A DNA stretch of 64,000 bases, from positions 124,001-188,000 of the forward strand of contig NZ_JAMFLG010000002.1 in assembly GCF_023502205.1 (NCBI RefSeq). The letters are read 5' to 3'. Source of the stretch: Aquiflexum sp. TKW24L. Lineage in GTDB: Bacteria; Bacteroidota; Bacteroidia; Cytophagales; Cyclobacteriaceae. The notes below the pieces were generated by a model, which saw only the letters and a list, made by a program, of their open reading frames with translations, was not told the DNA's origin and did no database searches. Positions 38,110 through 47,613 of this stretch are shown one piece after another. The first letter of the stretch is position 1. Each line of letters begins with the position of its first letter. Both the position numbers and the translations under genes were made by a program.

Positions 38110-39237
38110 TCAATTCCCCACAAACTCTCTGAAATTACCCCTGTTTACCAAAAGGTTATTGCTGTTGTATCCTACTGTAAAGGTTTTGGGGAAAGTTACA
38201 TTTCTCTTGGGATTCCATTTGAATTCATAGGCTGTTAATTTACCTGCCAATTCTTCCACATAATCGATTTCTTGCTGTTGCTTAGTTCGCCAAAAATAGC
38301 TTCGTGCCAAACTCTGGTAGTAGGAATTTCGCTTAACACGTTCACTGACCAAAAAATTTTCCCAAAGATCACCCACATCTTGCCTTATGGCCAAAGGTGT
38401 GAAGTCTCTAATAATTGCATTTCGAATACCATTGTCGTAAAAATAAATTTTTCTAGCCGTCTTAATTTCTGTCCTCAGGTTATAACTGTAAGAAGAAAGG
38501 CCAAACACTACAAAGGCCTTTTCAAGAACTTCAATATAAGAAGCCACTGTTTTGGGATCGGCCCCGACGGTTTCAGCCACCTCTTTGAATTTCACCTCAT
38601 GGCCAACTTGATAAGCCAAAGCTTTTAAAATATCCTGTATCAACTTAGGCTTTTTCAAATTTCCATACATCATTACATCTTTGTACAGGTAACTCTCCGC
38701 CAACTCAATTAAAACCTTCTCTTCTTGGCTTGTTTGGTTGATGACGTCAGGGTAAAACCCATAAATCAACCTGTTTTCCAAGCTTTGCTCGGACTTCAAA
38801 AATCCCACTTCCTTTTCATACTCAGCCCAAGAAATGGGCCATAAATTAAAGGTCCATTTCCTTCCGGTAAGGGGTTCTTGGATCTGTTGGTTGAGTTCAA
38901 ATGAAGAAGAACCGCTGATCAAAAGCTGTACTTCCTTGAATTGATCTACGAGTATTTTTGCTTTTATCCCAATTTTATTGATTCGTTGCGCCTCATCTAT
39001 ATATACAATCTGATTGTCTGCAATCAGACTCCTTAAAGTCTCAGTATTGGCATTTTCCAAAATCCCTACGACCGTAGGATCATCTCCGTCAAGATATAAA
39101 TGCTTTTCCTTTCTGTTATCCAATATTGCTCTGAGCAAAGTTGTCTTGCCAACTTGTCTTGGACCAAGCAATAAAATTGCTTTCCCTGAAAAGAATTTTT
39201 CTTCAATAGAGGCTTTGATGATTCGGTTAAATTTCAT
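38110..39237 (-). CDS. AAA-type ATPase with DUF4143 domain
   Basis: This 375-aa protein (start MKFNRI at 39237) has Walker A GPRQVGKT at 25-32, Walker B IVYIDEAQRI, and an ISGSSSFEL sensor-like element. The C-terminal half is a DUF4143 domain with a winged-helix-like part and a nuclease-like tail (IDYVEELAGKLTAYEFKW). Families of this type are widespread accessory genes of unknown function. The frame can extend 27 codons upstream, but that would run through the -7 box and the first operator repeat. It stands alone, with a strong terminator and an unusual repeated operator. Confidence 0.88.
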   Translation of the reverse strand: MKFNRIIKASIEEKFFSGKAILLLGPRQVGKTTLLRAILDNRKEKHLYLDGDDPTVVGILENANTETLRSLIADNQIVYIDEAQRINKIGIKAKILVDQFKEVQLLISGSSSFELNQQIQEPLTGRKWTFNLWPISWAEYEKEVGFLKSEQSLENRLIYGFYPDVINQTSQEEKVLIELAESYLYKDVMMYGNLKKPKLIQDILKALAYQVGHEVKFKEVAETVGADPKTVASYIEVLEKAFVVFGLSSYSYNLRTEIKTARKIYFYDNGIRNAIIRDFTPLAIRQDVGDLWENFLVSERVKRNSYYQSLARSYFWRTKQQQEIDYVEELAGKLTAYEFKWNPKRNVTFPKTFTVGYNSNNLLVNRGNFREFVGN

Positions 39238-39259
39238 TGGGTTTGAAATTATCTTATTA

Positions 39260-39267
39260 CAAAGATA
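39260..39267 (-). promoter_or_regulatory. -7 box of the DUF4143 ATPase gene
   Basis: TATCTTTG on the minus strand matches TAnnTTTG and lies 22 bp before ATG 39237. It overlaps the first of four palindromes of the adjoining repeat array. Confidence 0.7.
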
Positions 39268-39270
39268 TAA

Positions 39271-39366
39271 CTTTAAATGATTAAATTCCCGTAAAGTTAT
39301 AACTTTAAAGGATTGCATTCCCGTAAAGTCATGATTTTAAAGGATTACATTCCCGTAAAGTCATAA
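39271..39366. repeat. three 32-bp tandem repeats carrying palindromic operator-like sites
   Basis: Three exact-length 32-bp units (39271-39302, 39303-39334, 39335-39366) share CTTTAAAGGATT, then ATTCCCGTAAAGT and CAT. The unit junctions form palindromes at 39261-39274, 39293-39306 (AAAGTTATAACTTT, perfect), 39325-39338 and 39357-39370, all with a 32-bp period, close to three helical turns. They lie over and upstream of the ATPase promoter, as expected for a cooperative repressor or autoregulator site. Confidence 0.8.
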
Positions 39367-39417
39367 ATTTGTACTTTAAAAATCACGGCGACCTTTGGAA
39401 AATCTCCCCGTTTTGAG

Positions 39418-40335
39418 CTAGGTTCCCAACATTCTCTTGGCCATTCTCCTTTTTAAAATGTAATTATATATCGGATAGATCAGCACCGAAATCAAAATAA
39501 TCAAAGTTCCCAAATAAAACCCTCCGGTCATTTTTTCCCTTTCTCCCAAAATCAACACCGCCAGGATAATCCCGTAGACAGGCTCAAGATTCACTGTCAG
39601 GTTGACTGCAAAAGCGGTAATCCTCCGCATCAGTTCAACCGAAACAGAAAAGGCATATACTGTACAGATTCCACTCAAAATCAACAACCACAGCCAATCC
39701 ATTGGTGCAGGGATAAGCTGAAGCCCATTTTCGGCAAAGAAAAAAGCATAGACCGGTAGCATCATGAATGCGAAAACACAAGCTCCAAGCATCTCATAGA
39801 ATGTCAGGACATATGGACTGTGTCTTTTGGTAAGCCTTCCGTTGATGACCGAAAACAATGCCCCCATCAGCGCCGCACCGATCGCCATCGACAATCCCAA
39901 CCAATATCCCCACTCAAATCTGAAAATCACATAGATCCCCGATATCACCAGCAGTCCCAAAAAAACTTCAAATCCTTTGATCTTTTTCTTGTTGATGATA
40001 GGCTCGAGAAAAGCCGTCCAAAGGGAAGTCGTCGCCATCCCGGCCAAGCAAACTGAGGCTGTAGAAACCCTCGCTGCCCAGAAAAACAGAATCCAATGAA
40101 TCGAGATCAAGAATCCTGTACCGATAATCTTAATCAGTTCGGATCTGGAAACTCTGATGGAGGTTTTTTTCCAAAGGAAAATAAGTCCCAACATGGCTGA
40201 AGCAATCAGTGTCCGGTAAAACACCAATTCAATAGAAGCAATACTGATCAATATCCCGAGAATGGCTGTAATACTCCAGATTGCTACGATAAAATGGAGC
40301 ATGAGGTAGTCCTTGGCAGTGGCGTGTTCCGACAT
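39418..40335 (-). CDS. EamA/DMT family transporter
   Basis: This inner-membrane protein of 305 aa (start MSEHATAKD at 40335) has about ten hydrophobic segments, arranged as two repeated EamA units, as in drug/metabolite exporters. Both halves show a membrane helix followed by a small-residue-rich turn. The substrate is unknown. A longer start at 40380 would overlap lptG and adds a charged leader, so I prefer the internal ATG, which lies 1 bp after the lptG stop. Confidence 0.88.
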   Translation of the reverse strand: MSEHATAKDYLMLHFIVAIWSITAILGILISIASIELVFYRTLIASAMLGLIFLWKKTSIRVSRSELIKIIGTGFLISIHWILFFWAARVSTASVCLAGMATTSLWTAFLEPIINKKKIKGFEVFLGLLVISGIYVIFRFEWGYWLGLSMAIGAALMGALFSVINGRLTKRHSPYVLTFYEMLGACVFAFMMLPVYAFFFAENGLQLIPAPMDWLWLLILSGICTVYAFSVSVELMRRITAFAVNLTVNLEPVYGIILAVLILGEREKMTGGFYLGTLIILISVLIYPIYNYILKRRMAKRMLGT

Positions 40336-40336
40336 A

Positions 40337-41410
40337 CTACCTTGGAACTGTTTTATACAAAACCAACCCTGTTGCCGCAAAAACGATATTTGGGATCCAT
40401 ACAGCTAAAATCGGATAGGCCGTGCCTGCCTCGGCGAAAGTCCTGGAAAGCAAAAACATGATGATATATACAAAGGCCAACATGAATCCCAGAGCAATCT
40501 GAAAACCTGAACCTCCGCGTGTTTTTCTGGAAGAAACGATGACTCCAATAAAGGTCAGGATCACTGCCGCAAAAGGAGACATGAACCGGACATATTTTTC
40601 GATTTTATAAAAATTGACATTGTCTGCCCCCCTTTCTTCTAAAATTTTAATCTGCCTACTAAGGGCAGGAAGTTTAAGCGTTTCGTGGTGATTGGTCGGT
40701 AGGTCAAAGTCATTAGGTGTGATAGACAATAAGGTGTCCAAAGACTCGCCTACGGTGTAGTGCTCACCGCCGTCATGAAGCACCCTCATTCTCCAATTTT
40801 TCGCAGACCAAGTATTGATGGCTGTGTCCCACACGATTCTGTCGGCAGATAACTTGGCGATCAATTTCCCTTCCCGGATTTCTTCCAGAGTAAAATTATA
40901 TCCGGTATTGCCGGAAGTGTAGTATCGAGAGATGTAGGCGTAAATATCCGGGGCTACTTTAATATGAATATTTTGTTGGGTAAAAAACTTATCATCCTCT
41001 AGCCACCTTGATTTGAATTCTGTCACCCCCGCAGTAGCTCCAGGAAGGATCCAACCATTCATCAGGAAACTCACAATTCCGATCATGGAAGCTGAAAACA
41101 GAAAAGGATAAAGCATCCTCACAAAGCTCGTCCCGCTGCTCAAAATGGCAATGATCTCTGTTCTTCCGGCCATTTTGGAAGTGATAAAAATGACAGAAAT
41201 AAAGACAGTGATCGGAGTAAGGAGGTTATTAAGGTAAAGCCCATAGTTTCCCAAATATCTCAGAATGTCTTTGGCAGGGACTTTATTGCGGATAAATGCA
41301 TCGTTTTTCTCGGTGAAGTCCAACACCAATACAATCATGATCAGCATCAAAACCACAAAGAAATAGGTTTTGAGAAAATCTTTGATGATGAGCTTGTCGA
41401 GAATTTTCAT
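40337..41410 (-). CDS. lptG: LptF/LptG family LPS-export permease
   Basis: This 357-aa permease of the YjgP/YjgQ family has three N-terminal and three C-terminal membrane helices around a periplasmic beta domain, as in LptF and LptG. The N-terminus, ILDKLIIKDFLKTYFF, is typical. With LptB it would power lipopolysaccharide transport from the inner membrane to LptA/C. It could be LptF instead, since the two are hard to separate by eye. tgt ends 2 bp upstream and an EamA transporter begins 1 bp downstream, so they form an operon. Confidence 0.88.
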   Translation of the reverse strand: MKILDKLIIKDFLKTYFFVVLMLIMIVLVLDFTEKNDAFIRNKVPAKDILRYLGNYGLYLNNLLTPITVFISVIFITSKMAGRTEIIAILSSGTSFVRMLYPFLFSASMIGIVSFLMNGWILPGATAGVTEFKSRWLEDDKFFTQQNIHIKVAPDIYAYISRYYTSGNTGYNFTLEEIREGKLIAKLSADRIVWDTAINTWSAKNWRMRVLHDGGEHYTVGESLDTLLSITPNDFDLPTNHHETLKLPALSRQIKILEERGADNVNFYKIEKYVRFMSPFAAVILTFIGVIVSSRKTRGGSGFQIALGFMLAFVYIIMFLLSRTFAEAGTAYPILAVWIPNIVFAATGLVLYKTVPR

Positions 41411-41412
41411 GT

Positions 41413-42543
41413 TTATAACCTTCTGCTTACTTTTTCTACCATCTCATTTTTCCAGGCCAAAAAGCCACCTGACTTGATTTTTTCCCTTGCCTGTCCGACT
41501 AGCCAAAGGTAAAAGGCCAGATTATGGATGCTTGCAATCTGAGCAGCAAGGATTTCCTTGCCGATTACCAAGTGTCTGAGATAGGCTTTGGAATAGAAAG
41601 TACTAACGTACGAATTGATATTTGGATCAATCGGGCTGAAATCGTCCTTCCACCTTTCATTTTTGATATTGATGATTCCTTCAGAAGTAAAGAGCATGCC
41701 GTTCCTTGCATTGCGGGTGGGCATCACACAATCAAACATGTCGATGCCCAAGGCGATTCCTTCGAGGATATTGGCAGGTGTGCCTACTCCCATCAGGTAT
41801 CTCGGTTTGTCTTTTGGAAGAATATCCGTGACCATGTCTGTCATTTCGTACATCATTTCCACAGGCTCTCCTACCGAAAGTCCCCCAATGGCATTGCCTT
41901 CCCTTTCGCAGGAAGCAACAAATTCCGCTGACTGTTTTCTCAAATCTTTGAAAACGCTTCCCTGAATAATCGGGAAAAGCGATTGGCTATATCCATAAAT
42001 CCCCTCTGTGCTGTCAAACCTCTCAATGCATCTTTGGAGCCAACGGTGGGTCAGGTCCATAGATGTGCGGGCGTAGGAATAGTCACAGGGATATGGCGGA
42101 CATTCGTCAAAAGCCATGATGATATCCGCCCCGATGATCCGCTGAATATCCATCACTCCTTCGGGTGTAAAGGTATGTTTGGAACCGTCTATGTGGGATT
42201 TGAAAATAGCTCCTTCTTCGGTCAGTTTTCTATTTGCTGCCAAGGAGAAAACCTGATATCCCCCCGAATCCGTCAAGATCGGTTTGTTCCATCCGTTGAA
42301 TTTATGGAGGCCACCGGCTTTTTGGAGGATATCCAATCCCGGTCTGAGGTATAAGTGATAGGTATTACCCAGGATTATCTGAGCCTTGATGTCGTCCATG
42401 AGCTCACGCTGATGTACGGCCTTGACTGTACCAGCCGTACCGACAGGCATAAAAATCGGAGTTTCGATATCCCCATGGTCTGTTTTGAGCACTCCTGCCC
42501 TTGCTTTGCTGTCCGGGTCGGTAGATTCTAACTTAAACTTCAT
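41413..42543 (-). CDS. tgt: queuine tRNA-ribosyltransferase
   Basis: Tgt exchanges guanine 34 for the queuosine precursor in tRNAs with GUN anticodons. The 376-aa protein has TDSGGYQVFSL and DIIMAFDECPPYP with the active-site Asp. GGLSVGEP and GVGTPANILEGI follow, and the second catalytic Asp is in GIDMFDCVMPTRNARNG. The usual zinc Cys/His cluster near the C-terminus (C-x-C-x2-C) is not obvious, as in some Bacteroidota homologues. It is first in an operon with lptG and the EamA transporter. Confidence 0.92.
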   Translation of the reverse strand: MKFKLESTDPDSKARAGVLKTDHGDIETPIFMPVGTAGTVKAVHQRELMDDIKAQIILGNTYHLYLRPGLDILQKAGGLHKFNGWNKPILTDSGGYQVFSLAANRKLTEEGAIFKSHIDGSKHTFTPEGVMDIQRIIGADIIMAFDECPPYPCDYSYARTSMDLTHRWLQRCIERFDSTEGIYGYSQSLFPIIQGSVFKDLRKQSAEFVASCEREGNAIGGLSVGEPVEMMYEMTDMVTDILPKDKPRYLMGVGTPANILEGIALGIDMFDCVMPTRNARNGMLFTSEGIINIKNERWKDDFSPIDPNINSYVSTFYSKAYLRHLVIGKEILAAQIASIHNLAFYLWLVGQAREKIKSGGFLAWKNEMVEKVSRRL

Positions 42544-42648
42544 TCTATTTGAATTGATCTGTAGTACCCAAAAGGCATTAGAGATTTCTTTTCATTTTTG
42601 AATCACAAAAATATAAGCTTATTCTTAAATGAATGCTCAATTTGATTT

Positions 42649-42656
42649 TATATTTG
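42649..42656 (+). promoter_or_regulatory. -7 box of the glycosyltransferase gene
   Basis: TATATTTG matches TAnnTTTG perfectly and lies 18 bp before ATG 42675, with AGGGG directly before the ATG. This favours the start at 42675 over the frame opening at 42633. No clear TTG lies at -33. Confidence 0.6.
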
Positions 42657-42674
42657 CCCCACAATAACAAGGGG

Positions 42675-43811
42675 ATGTTTATACAAATTTTGTGGGTCGT
42701 TTTTTTTGTAAGTCTTGCAATCCAACTATTTTACCTCCTTATTCTATTTGGAAGATTTGCTTTTTTCTACAAAAAGAAGTCAACTGTACCAATCCAAGAA
42801 AAAGAACCGGTGACAGTGGTCATTGCAGCGCACAATGAACGTACAAACCTAAAGAAAATCATTCCTCTGCTGTTTGAGCAGGATTACCCAAACTTTGAAG
42901 TGATGGTCATCAATGACCGCTCTTATGACGGCACCAAAAAAGTCCTTGAGCAATTGATGGCGGTTTATCCCCGACTCCGGACCGTGACCGTCCATTACAC
43001 CCCGGGACATGTGACCGCAAAAAAATATGCCTTGACATTGGGTATCAAAGTGGCCAAAAACGACGTCCTGCTTTTGACGGATGCAGATTGCACTCCCAAA
43101 ACTGATAAATGGATCGAATTGATGACCGCACCTGTAAGGCTTGAAGGAAAAGATTTTGCCTTGGGATTTTCCCAATATGAATCACAAAAGGGCTTTCTTA
43201 ACAAATGGATCCAATTGGAAACCATCTGGACTGCTATCCAATATATTTCATTTGCATTGTGGAAATCACCATTTATGGGAGTCGGACGCAACATGAGTTA
43301 TAGAAGGAGTTTCTTTTTGGACAAAAAAGCCTTTAAAGGACTTTGGGATATTGAAGGCGGGGATGATGACTTGTTTGTAAATCTCCACGCCAACAGTACC
43401 AATGTGGCGGTGGTAGTCGATCCTGCAAGCATCACCTATTCCATTCCAAAAAATACCTGGGAGGAATATTTCACCCAAAAGAAAAGGCATTTTCATGCCG
43501 GCAAATACTACACTACAGGCAACAAACAAAAGGTGGGATGGTATGCCTTTTCCCATTTCCTGTTTTGGGTAATGGGTACGGTATTACTTATATTTTTGGC
43601 AATTGATCAAAAATGGGAACAAATTTTGGTCATATTGGGTATTATGTTTGTCCGTTCTATATTAATCACCTCGATATTCCGCTCGGCCAGAAAAAAACTC
43701 GAAGGAAAAATTCAGGTTTATTGGTCGCTGGTTTTCGATGTCATGTATATGGGGTATTTTTGGATTTTAGGTTCATTGGGGTACCTGTCAAAAAAAGTTA
43801 AATGGAAATAA
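42675..43811 (+). CDS. family 2 glycosyltransferase (membrane-associated)
   Basis: This 378-aa protein has an N-terminal membrane helix (FIQILWVVFFVSLAIQ), then a GT-A domain: VTVVIAAHNE, then INDRSYDGT, and the metal-binding DADC (LLLTDADCTPKT). Two or three hydrophobic segments follow at the C-terminus. It probably transfers a sugar to a lipid or polysaccharide at the inner membrane. The acceptor is unknown. The ECF sigma gene starts 10 bp before its end, an unusual overlap that suggests co-expression. Confidence 0.9.
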   Translation: MFIQILWVVFFVSLAIQLFYLLILFGRFAFFYKKKSTVPIQEKEPVTVVIAAHNERTNLKKIIPLLFEQDYPNFEVMVINDRSYDGTKKVLEQLMAVYPRLRTVTVHYTPGHVTAKKYALTLGIKVAKNDVLLLTDADCTPKTDKWIELMTAPVRLEGKDFALGFSQYESQKGFLNKWIQLETIWTAIQYISFALWKSPFMGVGRNMSYRRSFFLDKKAFKGLWDIEGGDDDLFVNLHANSTNVAVVVDPASITYSIPKNTWEEYFTQKKRHFHAGKYYTTGNKQKVGWYAFSHFLFWVMGTVLLIFLAIDQKWEQILVILGIMFVRSILITSIFRSARKKLEGKIQVYWSLVFDVMYMGYFWILGSLGYLSKKVKWK

Positions 43812-44413
43812 ACGAAAGAGGATTTTCAAGTAAGGCCTTAGAGGACTTCGAACTCATAGACAAAGCTGTTATTGAGTTGGACCAACAGGCCTATGCCATG
43901 CTGATGAAGCGGTACAAAAAGGCTGTTTATTTCATGATCCTGAAAATGATCAGGGATACAGATGATGCCGAAGACCTTACCATGGAAGCTTTTGCCAAAG
44001 CTTTCAAAAACCTCCATAAATTCAAAAAAGACTACACATTCAGTACTTGGCTATTCCGAATAGCTACCAACAATACCATCGATTTTATTAGGAAAAAGAA
44101 ACTCAAAACCATGAGTCTCAATACCAGTATGACAGATGATGGCGGCAATTCGGTCACGATAGATGTAGAGGACGATGACAATAATCCTCAAGATGAATAT
44201 ATCCGGTCACAAAGGATCGAGATGGTCAGGATTTTTGTAGACAAGCTTCCTGCCAAATACCGCAAATTGGTGGAGTTACGCTACTTTGATGAATTGTCCT
44301 ACGAAGAAATCGCACAGGAACTTGAGAAGCCTCTTGGAACAGTGAAGGCCCAACTTCACCGGTCCAGAGAGCTATTGTATGAGATAGCCTCGGGAAAAGA
44401 GGATCATATATAG
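43802..44413 (+). CDS. ECF-type RNA polymerase sigma factor
   Basis: This sigma-70 factor of 203 aa has region 2 (YAMLMKRYKKAVYFMILKMI, then DAEDLTMEAFAKAF) and region 4 (KYRKLVELRYFDELSYEEIAQELEKPLGTVKAQLHRSREL). The linker is short and there is no region 1 or 3, as in ECF factors. No anti-sigma gene is adjacent. It overlaps the glycosyltransferase by 10 bp, so it may be governed with envelope sugar synthesis, though that is inference. Confidence 0.93.
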   Translation: MEINERGFSSKALEDFELIDKAVIELDQQAYAMLMKRYKKAVYFMILKMIRDTDDAEDLTMEAFAKAFKNLHKFKKDYTFSTWLFRIATNNTIDFIRKKKLKTMSLNTSMTDDGGNSVTIDVEDDDNNPQDEYIRSQRIEMVRIFVDKLPAKYRKLVELRYFDELSYEEIAQELEKPLGTVKAQLHRSRELLYEIASGKEDHI

Positions 44414-44484
44414 GGTTTATTTATATTTCACTTATAAGTTTGGAATCGCTTTATCGAATTATAATGAAAAAATTTTTTGGAATC

Positions 44485-45402
44485 TTATGGAAATTGATTA
44501 AAAAACCTGGCTTTGACTTTCGTTTCAGGATTGTATAGTTCCAAAACATTTTGATTCAAAGAATACTCAGTGCTTTGATTTACCTTTAATAGCAGATTAA
44601 GACTATCATATTTATTGTAAATATCTAAAGTTACTCTGGATATATTGTCTGTAGGATAGGTACTAGGTTGAGGCCGAATTTGGAAGTAAAACGAACTTAT
44701 TTTTATTTTCTCATTTTCAGTTGAATAAACAGGAATGAAATTTTGACGAATCCAAACTTCAGTAATGATTTCTAAACTTTTCAATTCTGTACCTGATGCA
44801 CCAAATAAATTCAGGCTGTCATAAAAATATATCCCTATCGCAGGATCTTCGCAGGTTGGGTAAGACAGGATATCCCCATTTTCATCAAGAAATGCTTGAA
44901 GCTGCCAAAATTTATTTTCAAGGCTTAATTCGCCTTCTCGTATTTCAAAAGAAATAGGGCACGAAGGAACCTTACTGATACTTTATAAGAGGAAAGGTTC
45001 ACCATTAAAATCGTTTGAGCCAAGCTTCTTTTTAATCAGACCGCTTATGTTTACCTGCATGCGGTAATTTGCACTTTTTAATCCGTTATAGAGATAGCCA
45101 TAATAATAAACAACCCCCGCACAATTTTCAGTTAGGGATGAACCGTATTTAAATTGTTCATTTAAAAAACTACAAATCAATCCATCATCACCAACATGTA
45201 AAACATGATATGGCACAGAATTATCTATCGGTTTTAATTTGAATATATAACCGGATTCAAGACTTTTTCCAACCTGCTCTACATCTAGAAAGGCCTTTAA
45301 ATCATTAATTTCCACAAGTGTTTTCCTTTTCTCAATCTGATCCTCATCAAAAATGCAACTACTCAAAAAAACCAAAATAAAAAAGATTCCGACCCGTTTC
45401 AT
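44485..45402 (-). pseudogene. lipoprotein gene interrupted by an in-frame TAA
   Basis: The frame from ATG 45402 (MKRVGIFFIL, lipobox FLSSC with Cys 16) reads 139 codons to TAA at 44983-44985. It then stays open in the same frame to 44485, which would give about 305 residues. The part after the stop (SCPISFEIREGELSLENKFW... to NVLELYNPETKVKARF) aligns with the upstream neighbour (SCPVDYRIVPGEVALNEKVW... to NILKLSNPKSKLNAMF), and the stop falls at GEPFLL, matching GKPFIL there. It looks like a tandem duplicate killed by one nonsense change. A short 148-aa product from 45429 is the alternative. Confidence 0.75.
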
Positions 45403-45425
45403 ATCTGATATAGTTTGATTTAGAA

Positions 45426-46283
45426 TCAATTCGCCACAAACATCGCATTCAACTTAGACTTGGGATTACTGAGTTTTAGAATATTATTTTCCAACATATA
45501 ATCTAATGTATCAGTAGAAAGTAAACGGAGTAGGCTATCTGACTTTTGTTTGGTTTGCAGCGTCCTGGGACCATCATGCTGCACGTAATTTCTAAATCCG
45601 GGAATAAAAAATGGCGATGATAAATATTTTAGCCGGATTTTATTACTGTTTTCAATCACAGAATAGCTTATTTCTCTTCCTGAGAGAGAAAACAAGTAAT
45701 CGCCGGTTCTCACTTCCACTCTTTTTCCGCCCGGCAGGTTAAATGGATAATCATCCAATAAAACATCTGAAAATTGTATCCGCATATTATTTGATTCGCA
45801 TGCAGGATGAGAATAAATCTGGTCATCGTTATCTACAAACCCTATCATTTTCCAAACTTTTTCATTTAGAGCTACTTCTCCCGGAACTATTCGATAATCA
45901 ACAGGACAACTCAAAATCCTTTCCGCTTTTGTTAGAATAAATGGTTTTCCTACTCTTTTTTCATTGGGATTGGGTGACAGAACCTCCCCGGAAATATGGT
46001 ATAAAAGCTTCATTCCCGGCCTTCTCGGGTAAAATGAATGCCAATTGTAGCAGTCATTCACCGATAATGAATCACAAATAAGATCGGGATCGATCACTGA
46101 AAGATTTTGAAAATTACCCGGTGTTTGTAATTCAAAAACAAATCCTAGGCTATCACCCTCGATAATTTCCATATCCAGATAGGCAACTTGGTCATTGATC
46201 TCCCCGATAATTTTTTGCCTTTCAAAACCATCATTACAACCGACCAATAATAGCAAAATAAAAAATATCCTAAGGTGTTTCAT
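45426..46283 (-). CDS. lipoprotein of unknown function (intact copy of a tandem pair)
   Basis: This 285-aa protein has a lipobox LLLVGC (Cys 16) and so is membrane-anchored. After the lipidated Cys it starts GFERQKIIGEINDQVAYLD and continues as an all-beta protein with several Cys (about seven in the mature chain). I recognise no domain. The next gene is its degraded paralogue. The pair sits in an AT-rich island between two ECF sigma regions. The function is unknown. Confidence 0.75.
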   Translation of the reverse strand: MKHLRIFFILLLLVGCNDGFERQKIIGEINDQVAYLDMEIIEGDSLGFVFELQTPGNFQNLSVIDPDLICDSLSVNDCYNWHSFYPRRPGMKLLYHISGEVLSPNPNEKRVGKPFILTKAERILSCPVDYRIVPGEVALNEKVWKMIGFVDNDDQIYSHPACESNNMRIQFSDVLLDDYPFNLPGGKRVEVRTGDYLFSLSGREISYSVIENSNKIRLKYLSSPFFIPGFRNYVQHDGPRTLQTKQKSDSLLRLLSTDTLDYMLENNILKLSNPKSKLNAMFVAN

Positions 46284-46454
46284 AAATTATAAAATTTAAC
46301 ACCTAAAGTTATTTACAATCAACAGCTTATAAAAAAAATTATGAGCTTCATTTTTGCATAAATCAATAATCAAAGATTATTTTTTTGTAGAATTTAACTA
46401 AGAAAAGGGCTTATTAAGCTTACCAAAAAATACCTTGAAAGCAATTTTAATTTT

Positions 46455-47021
46455 TCACAGAAACAACTTCTTATCTCTGATATAATCCTCCACAGATTGT
46501 GGAATTAAATACCTGACCGAGTTCCCGTTTTTGATTGCGTCCCGGATAAAAGTCGCAGAAATATCCATCAGCGGCGCCTCTACATATCGGATATTTGGAT
46601 GCTTCAGATCCGGTTGCTCTCCCGGCCTAGGATAGACGTAAAGACCATATTGCTCCAAGATCACTTCAAAATTTTTCCATTTGTGGAAGTGTGTCAGGTT
46701 GTCCCCTCCCACTATCAGTCTAAATTGATGATTGGGATGCTTCTCGGTAAGGTAGGTAAGTGTATCAATGGTATAGCTCGGCCGAGGCATGTGAAATTCC
46801 ACATCGGAAGCCCTAAAATAAAAATGATCGGCAATGGCGAGCTCTACCATCTTAAGCCGATCAAATTCATGTAACAATGACTTTTGCTTCTTGAAAGGAT
46901 TCTGTGGACTGACGATAAACCAAATTTCGTCTAGATCAGTCCTGTCCTGCATCACATTGGCGATGATCAAGTGGCCGATGTGAACAGGATTAAAAGATCC
47001 AAAAAACAATCCTATTTTCAA
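46455..47021 (-). CDS. nadD: nicotinate-nucleotide adenylyltransferase
   Basis: NadD joins nicotinate mononucleotide with ATP to form deamido-NAD. The 188-aa protein has the nucleotidyltransferase signature GSFNPVHIGH at 8-17, VGGDNLTHFHKWK, and the C-terminal ISATFIRDAIKNG (ISST-like ATP-binding motif). It lies 13 bp after gmk on the same strand, and with the sigma/anti-sigma genes it may form one transcript. Confidence 0.95.
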   Translation of the reverse strand: MKIGLFFGSFNPVHIGHLIIANVMQDRTDLDEIWFIVSPQNPFKKQKSLLHEFDRLKMVELAIADHFYFRASDVEFHMPRPSYTIDTLTYLTEKHPNHQFRLIVGGDNLTHFHKWKNFEVILEQYGLYVYPRPGEQPDLKHPNIRYVEAPLMDISATFIRDAIKNGNSVRYLIPQSVEDYIRDKKLFL

Positions 47022-47034
47022 AATTACAGTATAA

Positions 47035-47607
47035 TTATTTGGCTAGAAAATCCCCTACAAGCCTCTCTGCCTCAGCAAAGGATTTTTCCTTTTCGTCATT
47101 TAATATGATGACATCAAATTTATCCTGAAAGGTACTTTCGAATTTTGCTTTGTACAGCCTTCGTGAAAGGCTTTCTTCAGATTCTGTGCCCCGATCTTTG
47201 AGTCTTTCATGCAACACTTCCAAGGAAGGGACTTTGACAAAAATCGCAAGTGCCTGCTCCCCAAAATACTTTTTTAGGTTGATTCCTCCTTTGACATCCA
47301 CATCGAAGATTACATGCTTGCCTTCGTCCCAAAGCCTTTGGATTTCTTCCTTGAGAGTTCCGTAGAAGTTACCTTCATAGACTTCTTCCCACTCGATAAA
47401 TTCATTGGTGTCAATTTTATTTTTGAAATCTTCTGGTGTCAAAAAGTAGTAATCTTTTCCGTTTTCCTCTGTTCTGCCTCTTTTGTCTCGCGTCGAAGCT
47501 GAAATAGAAAATCCCAAATTGGGAAATTTACTTAAAAGATGTCTGACGATGGTGGTTTTACCCGAACCTGAAGGGGCTGAAAAAATGATGGCTTTTCCTG
47601 AGGACAT
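47035..47607 (-). CDS. gmk: guanylate kinase
   Basis: Gmk phosphorylates GMP to GDP. The 190-aa protein has the P-loop APSGSGKT at 11-18, [21 protein letters not shown] (the GMP-binding region) and [13 protein letters not shown], followed by [15 protein letters not shown]. The length is typical. It starts 6 bp after the small Cys-rich gene, and nadD follows. Confidence 0.96.
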   Translation of the reverse strand: MSSGKAIIFSAPSGSGKTTIVRHLLSKFPNLGFSISASTRDKRGRTEENGKDYYFLTPEDFKNKIDTNEFIEWEEVYEGNFYGTLKEEIQRLWDEGKHVIFDVDVKGGINLKKYFGEQALAIFVKVPSLEVLHERLKDRGTESEESLSRRLYKAKFESTFQDKFDVIILNDEKEKSFAEAERLVGDFLAK

Positions 47608-47613
47608 GGCGGG

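Noticed and set aside
46365-46386. AT-rich hairpin (AATAATC, AAA, GATTATT) near nadD and the lipoprotein gene
   Set aside because: Nearly all A/T pairs and a poor tail; could form by chance in AT-rich DNA.
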